From the NCBI RefSeq assembly GCF_011250515.1, contig NZ_JAANOP010000007.1, forward strand, positions 1 through 64,000: 64,000 nucleotides of DNA, in the 5' to 3' direction. The stretch comes from Aquirufa ecclesiirivi (GTDB lineage Bacteria; Bacteroidota; Bacteroidia; Cytophagales; Spirosomataceae). The notes under the pieces were generated by a model, which had not been told where the DNA came from, did not search any database, and was given only the letters and a program-made list of their open reading frames with translations. The position numbers and the translations under genes were made by a program. Shown piece after piece: positions 50,216-58,187 of the stretch; within the stretch, counting starts at the first letter, position 1; every line of letters begins with the position of its first letter.

Positions 50216-50929
50216 ATGAAAATCCGTTTGGGCATCAGTTTCAGTAGTACCAATTTCCAAAATTACCTCCGTTGGTTTGATCCCGAGGTGAATGCTGGAA
50301 AGGTAGAACTACTGGAACTGAAAGCTGAATCTAGTACGCTATCTGATTTTGAATCTTGTGATGGATTTGTCCTCAGTGGTGGATGTGATATCGATACAGC
50401 GCTCTATCAAGGAGCCGCTAATTATCCCCATAAACCCGATGAATTCGAAACCGAAAGAGATCATTTTGAGGCATCGATTTATCTATATGCTAAAAAACAC
50501 CAAAAACCTCTTTTAGGAATTTGTCGTGGTATGCAATTAGTTCAAGTGGCAGAAGGAGGAAAACTCATTCAAGACTTGGGTGATGAAGCTAATTTGATTC
50601 ATAAAAAATCAGGCAATACCGACAGAAAACATAGCATCCAAGTACATGAAGGGAGTCTTTTGGCATCCATTAGTCAGCAATCTTCAGGAGAAGTCAATTC
50701 AGCGCATCACCAAGCCATAGATTCCAATCAATTAGGCAACAACTTATTCATATCAGCTTGGTCTACGGATACCCATAGCCCAGAAGCTTTGGAATACCAA
50801 AATAAACAAAATCAAGCTTTTATGCTTTGTGTGCAATGGCATCCAGAACGTATGGAAGAAAAGGAAAAGAGCCCTTTCTCCGAAAACATTAAACAATCAT
50901 TTTTAGCCTCGATCAATCATACGATATAA
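50216..50929 (+). CDS. PuuD-like gamma-glutamyl hydrolase (class I glutamine amidotransferase fold)
   Basis: This 237-residue peptidase C26-type protein has the oxyanion region FVLSGGCDID, nucleophile C103 in GICRGMQL, SAHHQAID, and the catalytic His/Glu pair H209 and E211 in QWHPERME. Relatives such as E. coli PuuD cleave gamma-glutamyl-GABA to glutamate and GABA. Here the expected substrate is the oxidised gamma-glutamyl acid, such as gamma-glutamylglycine if the amine is ethanolamine (inference). It begins three bases after the alcohol dehydrogenase stop and ends three bases before the aldehyde dehydrogenase, so the genes are almost certainly co-transcribed. Confidence 0.87.
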   Translation: MKIRLGISFSSTNFQNYLRWFDPEVNAGKVELLELKAESSTLSDFESCDGFVLSGGCDIDTALYQGAANYPHKPDEFETERDHFEASIYLYAKKHQKPLLGICRGMQLVQVAEGGKLIQDLGDEANLIHKKSGNTDRKHSIQVHEGSLLASISQQSSGEVNSAHHQAIDSNQLGNNLFISAWSTDTHSPEALEYQNKQNQAFMLCVQWHPERMEEKEKSPFSENIKQSFLASINHTI

Positions 50930-50932
50930 GAT

Positions 50933-52300
50933 ATGCAAGTTATAAACCCCGCCACCGAACAAGTTATTCAGGAATTAATTGAGGATAACGCAACTACTTT
51001 ACAACAAAAATTTAGCCAATTACAACAAGGTCATATTGCTTGGGCTGCCAAGACTTTACCTGAGCGAATAGCTGTTGTTTTAAAATTTTCAAACCTTTTA
51101 GAAGAAAATTTGGAAGAATTAGCCGCTATTTTAAGTTCTGAAGTGGGTAAACCTCTTCAACAGTCGCGCAACGAAATCAATGGTGCCAGAGGTCGAATTC
51201 AATGGCTTTGTGAGCATGCTACAGCTTATTTGAAAGAAGAAATCATGTCGGACGGCTCAGGCATGCAAGAAAAAATTGTCTATGAACCATTAGGTGTCAT
51301 TTGCAATATTTCTGCTTGGAATTATCCCTACTTGGTGGGAACCAATGTTTTTGTTCCTGCGCTTTTAGCGGGTAATGCCGTGATGTATAAACCATCGGAA
51401 TATGCGAGTTTAACGGGTTTGTCCATTGCGAAATATTTCCATCAAGCAGGTGTTCCTGAGGATGTGTTCCAAATAGCCATTGGCGCAGGCTCCGTAGGTG
51501 CTAGTCTCTTGGACCTGCCTTTTAATGGCTACTACTTCACAGGTTCGTACCAAACGGGTCAAAAAATTTATACTCAAGTAGCTCCTAAGATGGTCCCTGT
51601 TCAATGTGAATTAGGTGGTAAAGATCCTTTATACGTTACGGATGAAGTACAAGACATCGCTGGAATTGCCGCAGGAACAGCCGATGGGGCTTTTTATAAT
51701 AATGGACAAAGTTGCTGTTCGGTAGAACGAATTTACGTGCACGAAAAAGTCTACGATGCTTATGTTTCCGAATTTGTAAAAGAAGTCAAATCTTGGAAAA
51801 TGGGCTCTCCTACGGAGTATGGCGTTTATTTAGGCCCTCTTTCCCGAAAAGCACAAATTTCTGTTTTGGAAAATCAAGTGAAGCAAGCGGTAGATTTAGG
51901 TGCAACAATATTAACGGGAGGAAAAGCGGTTACAGGTACAGGCTATTATTTTGAACCCACCGTTTTAGTGAACGTCAATCACCAAATGGATGTCATGAAA
52001 GAAGAATCTTTTGGACCCATCATTGGTATACAAAAAGTAAAAGATGATGCAGAAGCAATAGCTTTGATGAAGGATACCGCTTATGGACTTACTTCATCGG
52101 TATATAGTGTCAATGAAAACAGAGCGAATCAAATTTTAGCTCAAATGGATTCAGGAACTGCCTATTGGAATTGCTGCGACCGTGTAAGTGCTGCTTTACC
52201 ATGGAGTGGTCGTAAACATTCGGGTTTTGGCGCTACCCTTTCGCATCAAGGTATTCGTGCTTTTACCAAGACAAAAAGTTATCATTTGCGACAGCCCTAG
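50933..52300 (+). CDS. NAD(P)-dependent aldehyde dehydrogenase
   Basis: This 455-residue aldehyde dehydrogenase-superfamily enzyme has the conserved asparagine N130 in ISAWNYP, NAVMYKPSE for cofactor binding, YFTGSYQTGQ, the general base E226 in CELGGKDP and catalytic C261 in NNGQSCCSVERIYV. Near the end are EESFGPIIG and the GFGATLSHQGIRAFTKTKSY tail. It would oxidise the gamma-glutamyl aldehyde made by the iron alcohol dehydrogenase to the acid (PuuC-like step). It starts three bases after the hydrolase and closes the five-gene pathway block. It oddly has two adjacent cysteines at the active site (C261, C262), which is seen in some family members. Confidence 0.88.
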   Translation: MQVINPATEQVIQELIEDNATTLQQKFSQLQQGHIAWAAKTLPERIAVVLKFSNLLEENLEELAAILSSEVGKPLQQSRNEINGARGRIQWLCEHATAYLKEEIMSDGSGMQEKIVYEPLGVICNISAWNYPYLVGTNVFVPALLAGNAVMYKPSEYASLTGLSIAKYFHQAGVPEDVFQIAIGAGSVGASLLDLPFNGYYFTGSYQTGQKIYTQVAPKMVPVQCELGGKDPLYVTDEVQDIAGIAAGTADGAFYNNGQSCCSVERIYVHEKVYDAYVSEFVKEVKSWKMGSPTEYGVYLGPLSRKAQISVLENQVKQAVDLGATILTGGKAVTGTGYYFEPTVLVNVNHQMDVMKEESFGPIIGIQKVKDDAEAIALMKDTAYGLTSSVYSVNENRANQILAQMDSGTAYWNCCDRVSAALPWSGRKHSGFGATLSHQGIRAFTKTKSYHLRQP

Positions 52301-52331
52301 CACGGCTTTTGATCCACAAAACCTATGAACT

Positions 52332-54341
52332 ATGAAAACTTTCCTATTAGCTAGCCTACTTGTCACATGTGGCCTTCAAGGCTCATTGTTGGCTCAGAAA
52401 TCTCGCCTTAATCCACTGGCTTATGATGAGATTCCTTTGGGTCAAATACATCCGACAGGTTGGCTGAAACAGCAAGTGGACATCATGGTTAAAAATTCGA
52501 CCGGGCATCTGGATGAAAATCATAAGAAGATTAAAACCGATAATGGCTGGTTAGGTGGCAAGGGCGATGATTGGGAAGAAACACCTTATTGGCTAGATGG
52601 CGCCTTACCAGCGGCCTATTTAAGTGGAGATTCAGTCTTAATTAAAAAAGTGCTGAACTATGTCAATTGGACTTTATCTCATCAGCGACCCTCTGGCTTC
52701 TTTGGACCTTATAGTAAATATGAGAAAGAAACAGGCAAAATGGCGGAAAATGGTGAGCAAGCAGCGGATTGGTGGCCAAGAATGATTATGCTGAAAATAT
52801 TGCAACAATATTATCAAGTAAGTCATGATCCTCGGGTTATTCCATTCATGACCCAATATTTTCAATTTCAACTCAAGAATTTAAAAACCACTCCTTTAGT
52901 AAAGTATACCGAATGGGCTCAATCGAGGGGTGGTGATAACCTGATGGTGGTCTATTGGCTATACCGAAAAACCAAAGCACCATTTCTGTTAGAATTAGGC
53001 GATTTAATCTATTCGCAAACCACCAATTGGACCGATTTATTAGGTAAAAGAGATTGGGCTATTCAGGCAGCATACCAACAAAACGACCAGCGTTGGATGG
53101 ACCGACATGCCGTTAATGTGGGAATGGGAATCAAATTACCCGCCATATATTCTCAATCGAAAAAAGACCCTTATTATTTAAAAGCCTTAAAAACGGGCTT
53201 TCGAGATTTAATGACCTTGCATGGCTTACCTCATGGCATGTTTTCTGGCGATGAAGATTTGCATGGAAATGATCCCATTCAAGGAACTGAATTATGTGCC
53301 ACCACGGAAACCATGTTTTCTTTGGAGCAAGTTATTTCGATTACAGGAGATACCGAATACATGGATGCCCTAGAACGCATGACATTCAATGCTTTACCTG
53401 CCCAAATCACCGAAGATTTTAATGGGAAACAGTACTTTGGTATGGCTAATCAAGTCGAGGTAAAAAGAGGCGTCTATAGCTTTTCTCTACCTTTTTGGAG
53501 AGGCATGAACAATGTCTACGGACCCTATAGTGGATATACTTGTTGTACCGCTAATATGCACCAAGCATGGCCTAAATACATGTCCCACTTATGGTATGGC
53601 ACTCCCGAAGGAGGTTTGGCGGCTTTGGTATATGGACCCAATCAACTTGAAACTACCTTAACCTCAGGAGTCAAGGTTCGCATTGAAGAAAAGACTAATT
53701 ATCCTTTTGAGGATCAAATCCAGTTCATCATTCATCCTGCAAAAAAACAATCCTTCCCTTTGGAATTTAGAATTCCATCTTGGTGTGAAGAAGCTCGTAT
53801 ACTCCTTAACGGACAAGAATTACAAAGAGAAAAAGGAGGAAAAATCGCTAAAATCACTCGAGTATGGAATCCTGGAGATCAAATCACCTTACAATTTCCC
53901 ACCAAAATCCGAACTCAAAACTGGGGAAAAAATTCGAGATCGGTGGAATACGGCCCACTCATCTTTGCACTTAAGATTCAAGAAGATTTCCAAAAAAATG
54001 TTCATCCCCAAGAAGGTGAGTATGTTGAGATATTACCTAAAAGCGACTGGAACTATGCGGTTTTGAAAAAATTTGTGGATAAGCCCGCTGAACATGCTGA
54101 ACTAATCAGGAAGTCTTTCCCAAAGGATTTTCTTTGGAACCAAGCCAGTGCCCCGATGGAAATCGTTTTGGAAGGCAAAAAACTGCCCGATTGGAAGACA
54201 AATGCGGGTGTGGCTCACCAACCTATAACCACGAGAAACGGGGATTATTTAGGGCCTAGCGAGGAAAAATTAGAAAAAATCACCTTAATTCCTTTTGGAT
54301 TTACCCGATTGAGGATCGTGGCTTTTCCCGTAGTAAAATAA
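52332..54341 (+). CDS. Secreted GH127-type glycoside hydrolase (DUF1680), probable beta-L-arabinofuranosidase family
   Basis: This 669-residue protein has an N-terminal signal peptide (MKTFLLASLLVTCGLQG, cleavage near LLA-Q). An alpha-barrel domain starts at about residue 30 (EIPLGQIHPTGWLKQQ) and includes GFFGPYSKYE. The family's zinc-thiolate active site is visible as E320-x-C322 (GTELCATTETMFSLE) and the pair C404-C405 (GYTCCTANMHQAWPK). By alignment from memory with HypBA1, one cysteine of the pair is the nucleophile. E308 in SGDEDLHG may be the acid/base. A C-terminal beta-sandwich follows (EFRIPSWCEEARILLNGQEL). It sits 31 bases after the aldehyde dehydrogenase and may be read through from the operon, though its function in plant or polysaccharide arabinoside breakdown seems unrelated. 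The sugar specificity is not certain. Confidence 0.85.
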   Translation: MKTFLLASLLVTCGLQGSLLAQKSRLNPLAYDEIPLGQIHPTGWLKQQVDIMVKNSTGHLDENHKKIKTDNGWLGGKGDDWEETPYWLDGALPAAYLSGDSVLIKKVLNYVNWTLSHQRPSGFFGPYSKYEKETGKMAENGEQAADWWPRMIMLKILQQYYQVSHDPRVIPFMTQYFQFQLKNLKTTPLVKYTEWAQSRGGDNLMVVYWLYRKTKAPFLLELGDLIYSQTTNWTDLLGKRDWAIQAAYQQNDQRWMDRHAVNVGMGIKLPAIYSQSKKDPYYLKALKTGFRDLMTLHGLPHGMFSGDEDLHGNDPIQGTELCATTETMFSLEQVISITGDTEYMDALERMTFNALPAQITEDFNGKQYFGMANQVEVKRGVYSFSLPFWRGMNNVYGPYSGYTCCTANMHQAWPKYMSHLWYGTPEGGLAALVYGPNQLETTLTSGVKVRIEEKTNYPFEDQIQFIIHPAKKQSFPLEFRIPSWCEEARILLNGQELQREKGGKIAKITRVWNPGDQITLQFPTKIRTQNWGKNSRSVEYGPLIFALKIQEDFQKNVHPQEGEYVEILPKSDWNYAVLKKFVDKPAEHAELIRKSFPKDFLWNQASAPMEIVLEGKKLPDWKTNAGVAHQPITTRNGDYLGPSEEKLEKITLIPFGFTRLRIVAFPVVK

Positions 54342-54399
54342 AAATATCAAGCTGTTGATTTTTTGAAAAATCAGGATAATTTTTTGATGATTTCAACTT
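54342..54399. other. Spacer after the GH127-type gene
   Basis: This is a short AT-rich run ahead of the minisatellite. It includes TGATTTTT / AAAAATCA around a two-base centre followed by a T-run near 54380. That could be a weak terminator for the GH127-type gene, but the stem is AT-only and I am not confident. Confidence 0.3.
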
Positions 54400-54578
54400 A
54401 GCTTTGACTATCAGCTTTGTTCAATAGTATTGTTAGTTAGTGTTGCTAAATAGCTTGTTAATAGCTTTGTCAGTTAGCTTTGTCAGTTAGCTTGTCAATG
54501 AGCTTTGTCAATGAGCTTTGTCAATGAGCTTTGTCAATGAGCTTTGTCAATGAGCTTTGTCAATGAGCTTTGTCAAAT
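54400..54578. repeat. 13-base tandem minisatellite
   Basis: About 14 phased copies of a 13-base unit (consensus AGCTTTGTCAATG) start at 54400. Five are identical (54501-54565). Earlier copies are diverged (AGCTTTGACTATC, AGCTTTGTCAGTT) and two have lost one or two bases. The last copy runs into the palindrome at 54566. The array lies in the 377-base spacer between the GH127-type gene and the zinc alcohol dehydrogenase. Copy number is likely to vary between strains by slippage. Confidence 0.8.
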
Positions 54579-54598
54579 TTTGAAAATTTGACAAAGCT
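54566..54598. repeat. 33-base perfect palindrome at the minisatellite centre
   Basis: Arms AGCTTTGTCAAATTTT and AAAATTTGACAAAGCT are separated by a single G. The left arm is the end of the 13-base tandem array and the right arm begins the inverted 14-base array, so the whole spacer is a two-sided structure around this point. It shares the pattern TGTCAA-nn-TTTG-n-AA-nn-TTGACA with the palindrome at 46155-46187. Confidence 0.75.
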
Positions 54599-54704
54599 TA
54601 ATACACGAAGCTTAATACACGAAGCATACAACACAATGCATACAACACAATACTTACTACGCAAAGCTTAATGAACAAAGCTTACTATACAAAGCTTAAT
54701 ACTT
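54593..54704. repeat. Degenerate 14-base tandem array, inverted relative to the left array
   Basis: About eight copies of a 14-base unit (AAAGCTTAATACAC-like; starts at 54593, 54608, 54622, 54635, 54649, 54663, 54677 and 54691). The copy AAAGCTTAATGAAC includes, when reversed, an AGCTTTG core like the left-hand 13-mer. The array ends 14 bases before the alcohol dehydrogenase start, so its variants would change that gene's leader or promoter spacing. Confidence 0.7.
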
Positions 54705-54718
54705 AAAACAACAATGAT

Positions 54719-55762
54719 ATGAATCCAGTAAAAAGTTATGGGGCAATCAACAAAGATGCAGCCATTGCACCCATGCAAATTGAACGCCGAGTATTAGGTG
54801 CTCATGATGTTTCCATTGATATTTTATACTGTGGCGTATGCCACTCCGATATCCACATGGCTCGTTCCGAATGGGGGCCTTCAGTTTATCCCATCGTTCC
54901 TGGCCATGAGATTGTAGGAATCGTCAAAGCCGTAGGATCTGCCGTAACCCAATTTAAAGTTGGACAAACCGCTGGTGTGGGGGTTTTTGTGGACTCTTGT
55001 CGGACTTGTCCGTCTTGTCAAGGTGGTCAAGAACAATATTGTGATAATAACTTCACTCCCACTTACAATGGCTACGAGCGTGATGGAAAAACACCCACTT
55101 TTGGTGGTTATTCTTCCAATATCGTTGTTGATGAAAAATACACCTTACACATACCTTTTACGGATCATTTAGATCAAGTAGCACCATTATTGTGTGCAGG
55201 AATAACCACGTATTCTCCACTTAAGTTTGCTGGAGTAGGTAAAGGACATAAAGTGGCCGTTTTAGGCTTGGGTGGCCTAGGTCATATGGGAGTAAAATTT
55301 GCTGTAGCTATGGGTGCGGAAGTGACCATGTTGAGTACCTCCCCTTCCAAAGAAGCTGATGCGAAACGACTAGGGGCTCATCATTTTGTGTTGTCGACCG
55401 ACAAAGAACAAATGAAAAAATTGAGCAATCAGTTTGATTTCATTCTAAACACGGTAGCTGCTCACCATGACATGAATGCATTTTTACATCTTTTGAAATT
55501 AGAAGGAAAAATGCTGATTGTGGGAATCCCTCCAGAAGACCACCGCATAGCCGCTGCCAGTTTAATTTCGAAAAGAAGAAGTATCATCGGTTCCAACATT
55601 GGGGGTATTGCTGAAACACAAGAAATGTTGAATTACTGTGCAGAACACAACATTCTATCCGACATAGAATTGATACCTATGAATGAAATAAATGAAGCTT
55701 ATGAGCGAATCATTAAGTCCGACGTCAAATATCGGTTTGTGATTGATATGAAGACCATTTAA
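54719..55762 (+). CDS. Zinc-dependent NADP alcohol dehydrogenase / aldehyde reductase (YahK-CAD type)
   Basis: This 347-residue medium-chain dehydrogenase has the catalytic zinc site C-H-D (CGVCHSDIH, PIVPGHEIVG), the structural zinc cluster SCRTCPSCQGGQEQYC, and a Rossmann fold with VLGLGGLGHMGVKFA. STSPSK after the second strand suggests NADPH preference. The active-site sequence APLLCAGITTYSPLK is typical of the YahK/cinnamyl-alcohol dehydrogenase branch, which mostly reduces a wide range of aldehydes. It is a single gene: a repeat-filled spacer lies before it and a strong terminator after it. The ATG at 54719 is preferred because it begins the conserved GroES-like domain. Confidence 0.9.
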   Translation: MNPVKSYGAINKDAAIAPMQIERRVLGAHDVSIDILYCGVCHSDIHMARSEWGPSVYPIVPGHEIVGIVKAVGSAVTQFKVGQTAGVGVFVDSCRTCPSCQGGQEQYCDNNFTPTYNGYERDGKTPTFGGYSSNIVVDEKYTLHIPFTDHLDQVAPLLCAGITTYSPLKFAGVGKGHKVAVLGLGGLGHMGVKFAVAMGAEVTMLSTSPSKEADAKRLGAHHFVLSTDKEQMKKLSNQFDFILNTVAAHHDMNAFLHLLKLEGKMLIVGIPPEDHRIAAASLISKRRSIIGSNIGGIAETQEMLNYCAEHNILSDIELIPMNEINEAYERIIKSDVKYRFVIDMKTI

Positions 55763-55769
55763 TTCTGAA

Positions 55770-55808
55770 ATCAGAAAAGAGCTTAGTCAACTAAGCTCTT
55801 TTTCTGAT
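55770..55808 (+). terminator. Rho-independent terminator after the zinc alcohol dehydrogenase
   Basis: The stem AAAAGAGCTTAG / CTAAGCTCTTTT (55775-55802) closes a TCAA loop. Outer bases ATCAG and CTGAT extend the pairing with one bulge, and the U-tract is part of the 3' arm. It begins eight bases after the stop codon at 55760-55762. The AT-rich flanks make it usable from either strand. Confidence 0.85.
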
Positions 55809-55850
55809 AAATCTCATATATTAGACAACAACAAATTAGTAAATTGTGGG

Positions 55851-56930
55851 ATGAAATGGATTTATCTATCAGTTTTTATAATAAGCCTCAGTGCTTGTAA
55901 AGATAAAAGCGAAACAACATATCCGACTGAAGGGCCGATTTCGGAGTCGGTCTACGCATCTGGAATTGTAAAAAGCCAAGATCAATACCAGGCATTTGCG
56001 TCAGTGAGTGGCATTGTTGAGCAAATACTGGTTCAAGAGGGCGACCGTGTTAACGTCGGGGATCCAATTCTCACTATTTCTCATGTGGCTCAACAATTGA
56101 ATCAAGAAAATGCAGCACTAGCTGCTAATTTTGCGGATGCAGCTAATAACCAAAGTAAAATAAACGATGCTCAATTGTTCGTTGATTTAGCCAAGAATAA
56201 ATGGAGAACAGATTCTACTCTATTGGTTCGACAAAGAAACTTGTGGAAGCAGCAAATTGGAACACAAGTAGAATTAGAACAAAGAGAACTAGCCACTGAA
56301 AATTCAAAAGCAGCCTATTTGTCGTCCATGTTGAAATTGAAAGATTTGAAACGTCAAATTCAATTCAATGCCAAACAATCCATTAAAAATCTCTCCATTT
56401 CTAAACAGCTAAGTGCCGACTTCACCTTGAGAAGTAAAGTGAATGGTATTGTGTATGATTTACTAAAATTGAAAGGGGAAATTGTCAGCCCTCAAACACC
56501 ATTGGCCATTGTTGGCAATCCTTCCCAATTCGTTTTGGAGATGCAAGTGGATGAAGATGATATATTCAAAGTAAAGGGAGGTTTGCCCGTATTATTGACG
56601 CTTGACGCTTATAAAGGACAGGTATTTGAAGCTTCTGTAAGCAAGATTTATCCCATCATGAATGAAAGGAGCAAGACATTTTTAGTGGAAGCCATATTCA
56701 CTCAAAAACCTGCAACCTTATTCCCAAATGTTACTTTTGAGGCTAATATCATCCTATTCAAGAAAGAAAAGGCGCTGTTAATTCCTAGAAATTATTTAGT
56801 TAAAGATAGTTTGGTGATTAAAGCTTCGGGAGATACGGTCGCTGTAAAAACGGGTTTAAAGGATTTCAAAAAAGTTGAAATCATCCAAGGATTAAGCGCA
56901 AAAGATGAAATAAAAATGCCTGGCAAATGA
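55851..56930 (+). CDS. Membrane-fusion (HlyD-family) lipoprotein subunit of an ABC exporter
   Basis: This 359-residue protein has a lipoprotein signal (MKWIYLSVFIISLSAC, lipidated Cys at 16). The biotinyl-lipoyl hairpin follows (SGIVEQILVQEGDRVNVGDPI), then a long helical hairpin (about residues 75-185, QLNQENAALAANF to LSISKQL) and the second lipoyl half with GIVYDLLKLKGEIVSPQTPL. A beta-barrel and membrane-proximal part ends the chain (FPNVTFEANIILFKKEKALLIPRNYL). It would bridge the inner-membrane permease to the outer membrane or a TolC-like partner, which is not encoded here. Its stop overlaps the permease start by four bases, so the two are translationally coupled. Confidence 0.86.
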   Translation: MKWIYLSVFIISLSACKDKSETTYPTEGPISESVYASGIVKSQDQYQAFASVSGIVEQILVQEGDRVNVGDPILTISHVAQQLNQENAALAANFADAANNQSKINDAQLFVDLAKNKWRTDSTLLVRQRNLWKQQIGTQVELEQRELATENSKAAYLSSMLKLKDLKRQIQFNAKQSIKNLSISKQLSADFTLRSKVNGIVYDLLKLKGEIVSPQTPLAIVGNPSQFVLEMQVDEDDIFKVKGGLPVLLTLDAYKGQVFEASVSKIYPIMNERSKTFLVEAIFTQKPATLFPNVTFEANIILFKKEKALLIPRNYLVKDSLVIKASGDTVAVKTGLKDFKKVEIIQGLSAKDEIKMPGK

Positions 56931-58186
56931 ATTTTAAACTAATTCAAAATATTGCCGTTTCCTTACTTTTAGCTCGGTGGAGACAAACCTTGGTGGCCGC
57001 TATAGGCGTGACATTCAGTATCACCATGTTCATCACCTTATTAAGCTTTATGTCTGGCTTAAATGATTTATTAGATGGACTTATCTTGAATCGAACACCT
57101 CATGTAAGGCTGTACAAAGAAATAAAATCATCTGATTTCCAACCTGTTGATATACATTCAAAAAAGACCAAGCAATACAATTTTATTCGATCCATAAAGC
57201 CTAAAGCCGAACGATTAGAAATTCAAAACAGTGCTGCCATCATTAAAAATTTAAAGACTGATCCGCGAGTTTTAGGGGTTGCTCCCAAAGTTACGGCTCA
57301 AGTTTTCTACCATGTTGGGGTCATAGAAATCACAGGTGTAATTAATGGTATTGATCCGGAAGCAGAAAACAAACTCTTCTTCTTCAATGATTATGTCACA
57401 GAAGGGAATTTCATGGACCTGAAAAACATCCCGAATAGCATCATTTTAGGCAAAGGTGCAGCCGAAAAAATGCTTGCTCAAATTGGAGATGTCGTTCAAA
57501 TAACTTCGAGCAAAGGCGAGCGTCTCTCCTTGAAAGTCGTTGGTTTTTTTCAATCAGGGCTTCAAGATATAGATAATGTACAGAGTTATGCTTCCATATC
57601 CACCACCCAGAAACTATTGGGTGAATCCAATAATTACATCACTGACTTACAAGTAAAATTAAATGATATTCTATTAGCCCCTGATGTGGCCAAAGAATAC
57701 CAAAGGATTTATGAAATTGAGGCTATTGATATACAAACAGCCAATTCTCAATTTGAAACAGGAAGCTCAGTCAGAAGTTTGATTTCCTATGCAGTAGGAA
57801 TTACCTTATTAATTGTGGCAGGCTTTGGTATTTACAATATCCTGAACATGATGATTTATGAAAAAATGGATTCCATTGCCATTTTAAAAGCCATCGGTTT
57901 TTCAGGCAAAGATGTCAATCGGATTTTTATTTTAATTGCCTTGAGCATTGGGGTTTTTGGAGGGTTTTTAGGCCTTTTAGGCGGATTTGGACTTTCTGCT
58001 ATCATCGATCAAATTCCATTCAATACCAATTCCCTACCCACCGTAAAAACCTATCCCATTAATTACAATCCTAGATACTACCTGATTGGGACCATTTTTG
58101 CCATCATCACAACCTATCTGGCTGGTTATTTCCCTTCTCGAAAAGCTAGTAAAATAGACCCTGTCATCATTATTAGAGGAAAGTAG
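56927..58186 (+). CDS. FtsX/MacB-type ABC transporter permease
   Basis: This 419-residue permease has an N-terminal helix (about residues 18-45, TLVAAIGVTFSITMFITLLSF). A periplasmic MacB-like domain follows (about 46-280; includes VLGVAPKVTAQVFYHVGVIE, GIDPEAE and ILGKGAAEKMLAQIGDVV). Three C-terminal helices (YAVGITLLIVAGFGIYNIL, IFILIALSIGVFGGFLGLLGG, YYLIGTIFAIITTYLAGYFP) end in the family's PSRKASKIDPVIIIRGK tail. These mechanotransmission-type transporters move lipoproteins, peptides or drugs using periplasmic motion. The cargo is unknown. It shares a four-base overlap with the fusion lipoprotein and is one base from the ATPase. Confidence 0.9.
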   Translation: MNFKLIQNIAVSLLLARWRQTLVAAIGVTFSITMFITLLSFMSGLNDLLDGLILNRTPHVRLYKEIKSSDFQPVDIHSKKTKQYNFIRSIKPKAERLEIQNSAAIIKNLKTDPRVLGVAPKVTAQVFYHVGVIEITGVINGIDPEAENKLFFFNDYVTEGNFMDLKNIPNSIILGKGAAEKMLAQIGDVVQITSSKGERLSLKVVGFFQSGLQDIDNVQSYASISTTQKLLGESNNYITDLQVKLNDILLAPDVAKEYQRIYEIEAIDIQTANSQFETGSSVRSLISYAVGITLLIVAGFGIYNILNMMIYEKMDSIAILKAIGFSGKDVNRIFILIALSIGVFGGFLGLLGGFGLSAIIDQIPFNTNSLPTVKTYPINYNPRYYLIGTIFAIITTYLAGYFPSRKASKIDPVIIIRGK

Positions 58187-58187
58187 C

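Noticed and set aside
53683-54066. Plus-strand 127-codon Lys/Ile-rich frame inside the GH127-type gene
   Set aside because: It is out of frame within a well-supported enzyme gene, and its composition is that of a shifted frame.
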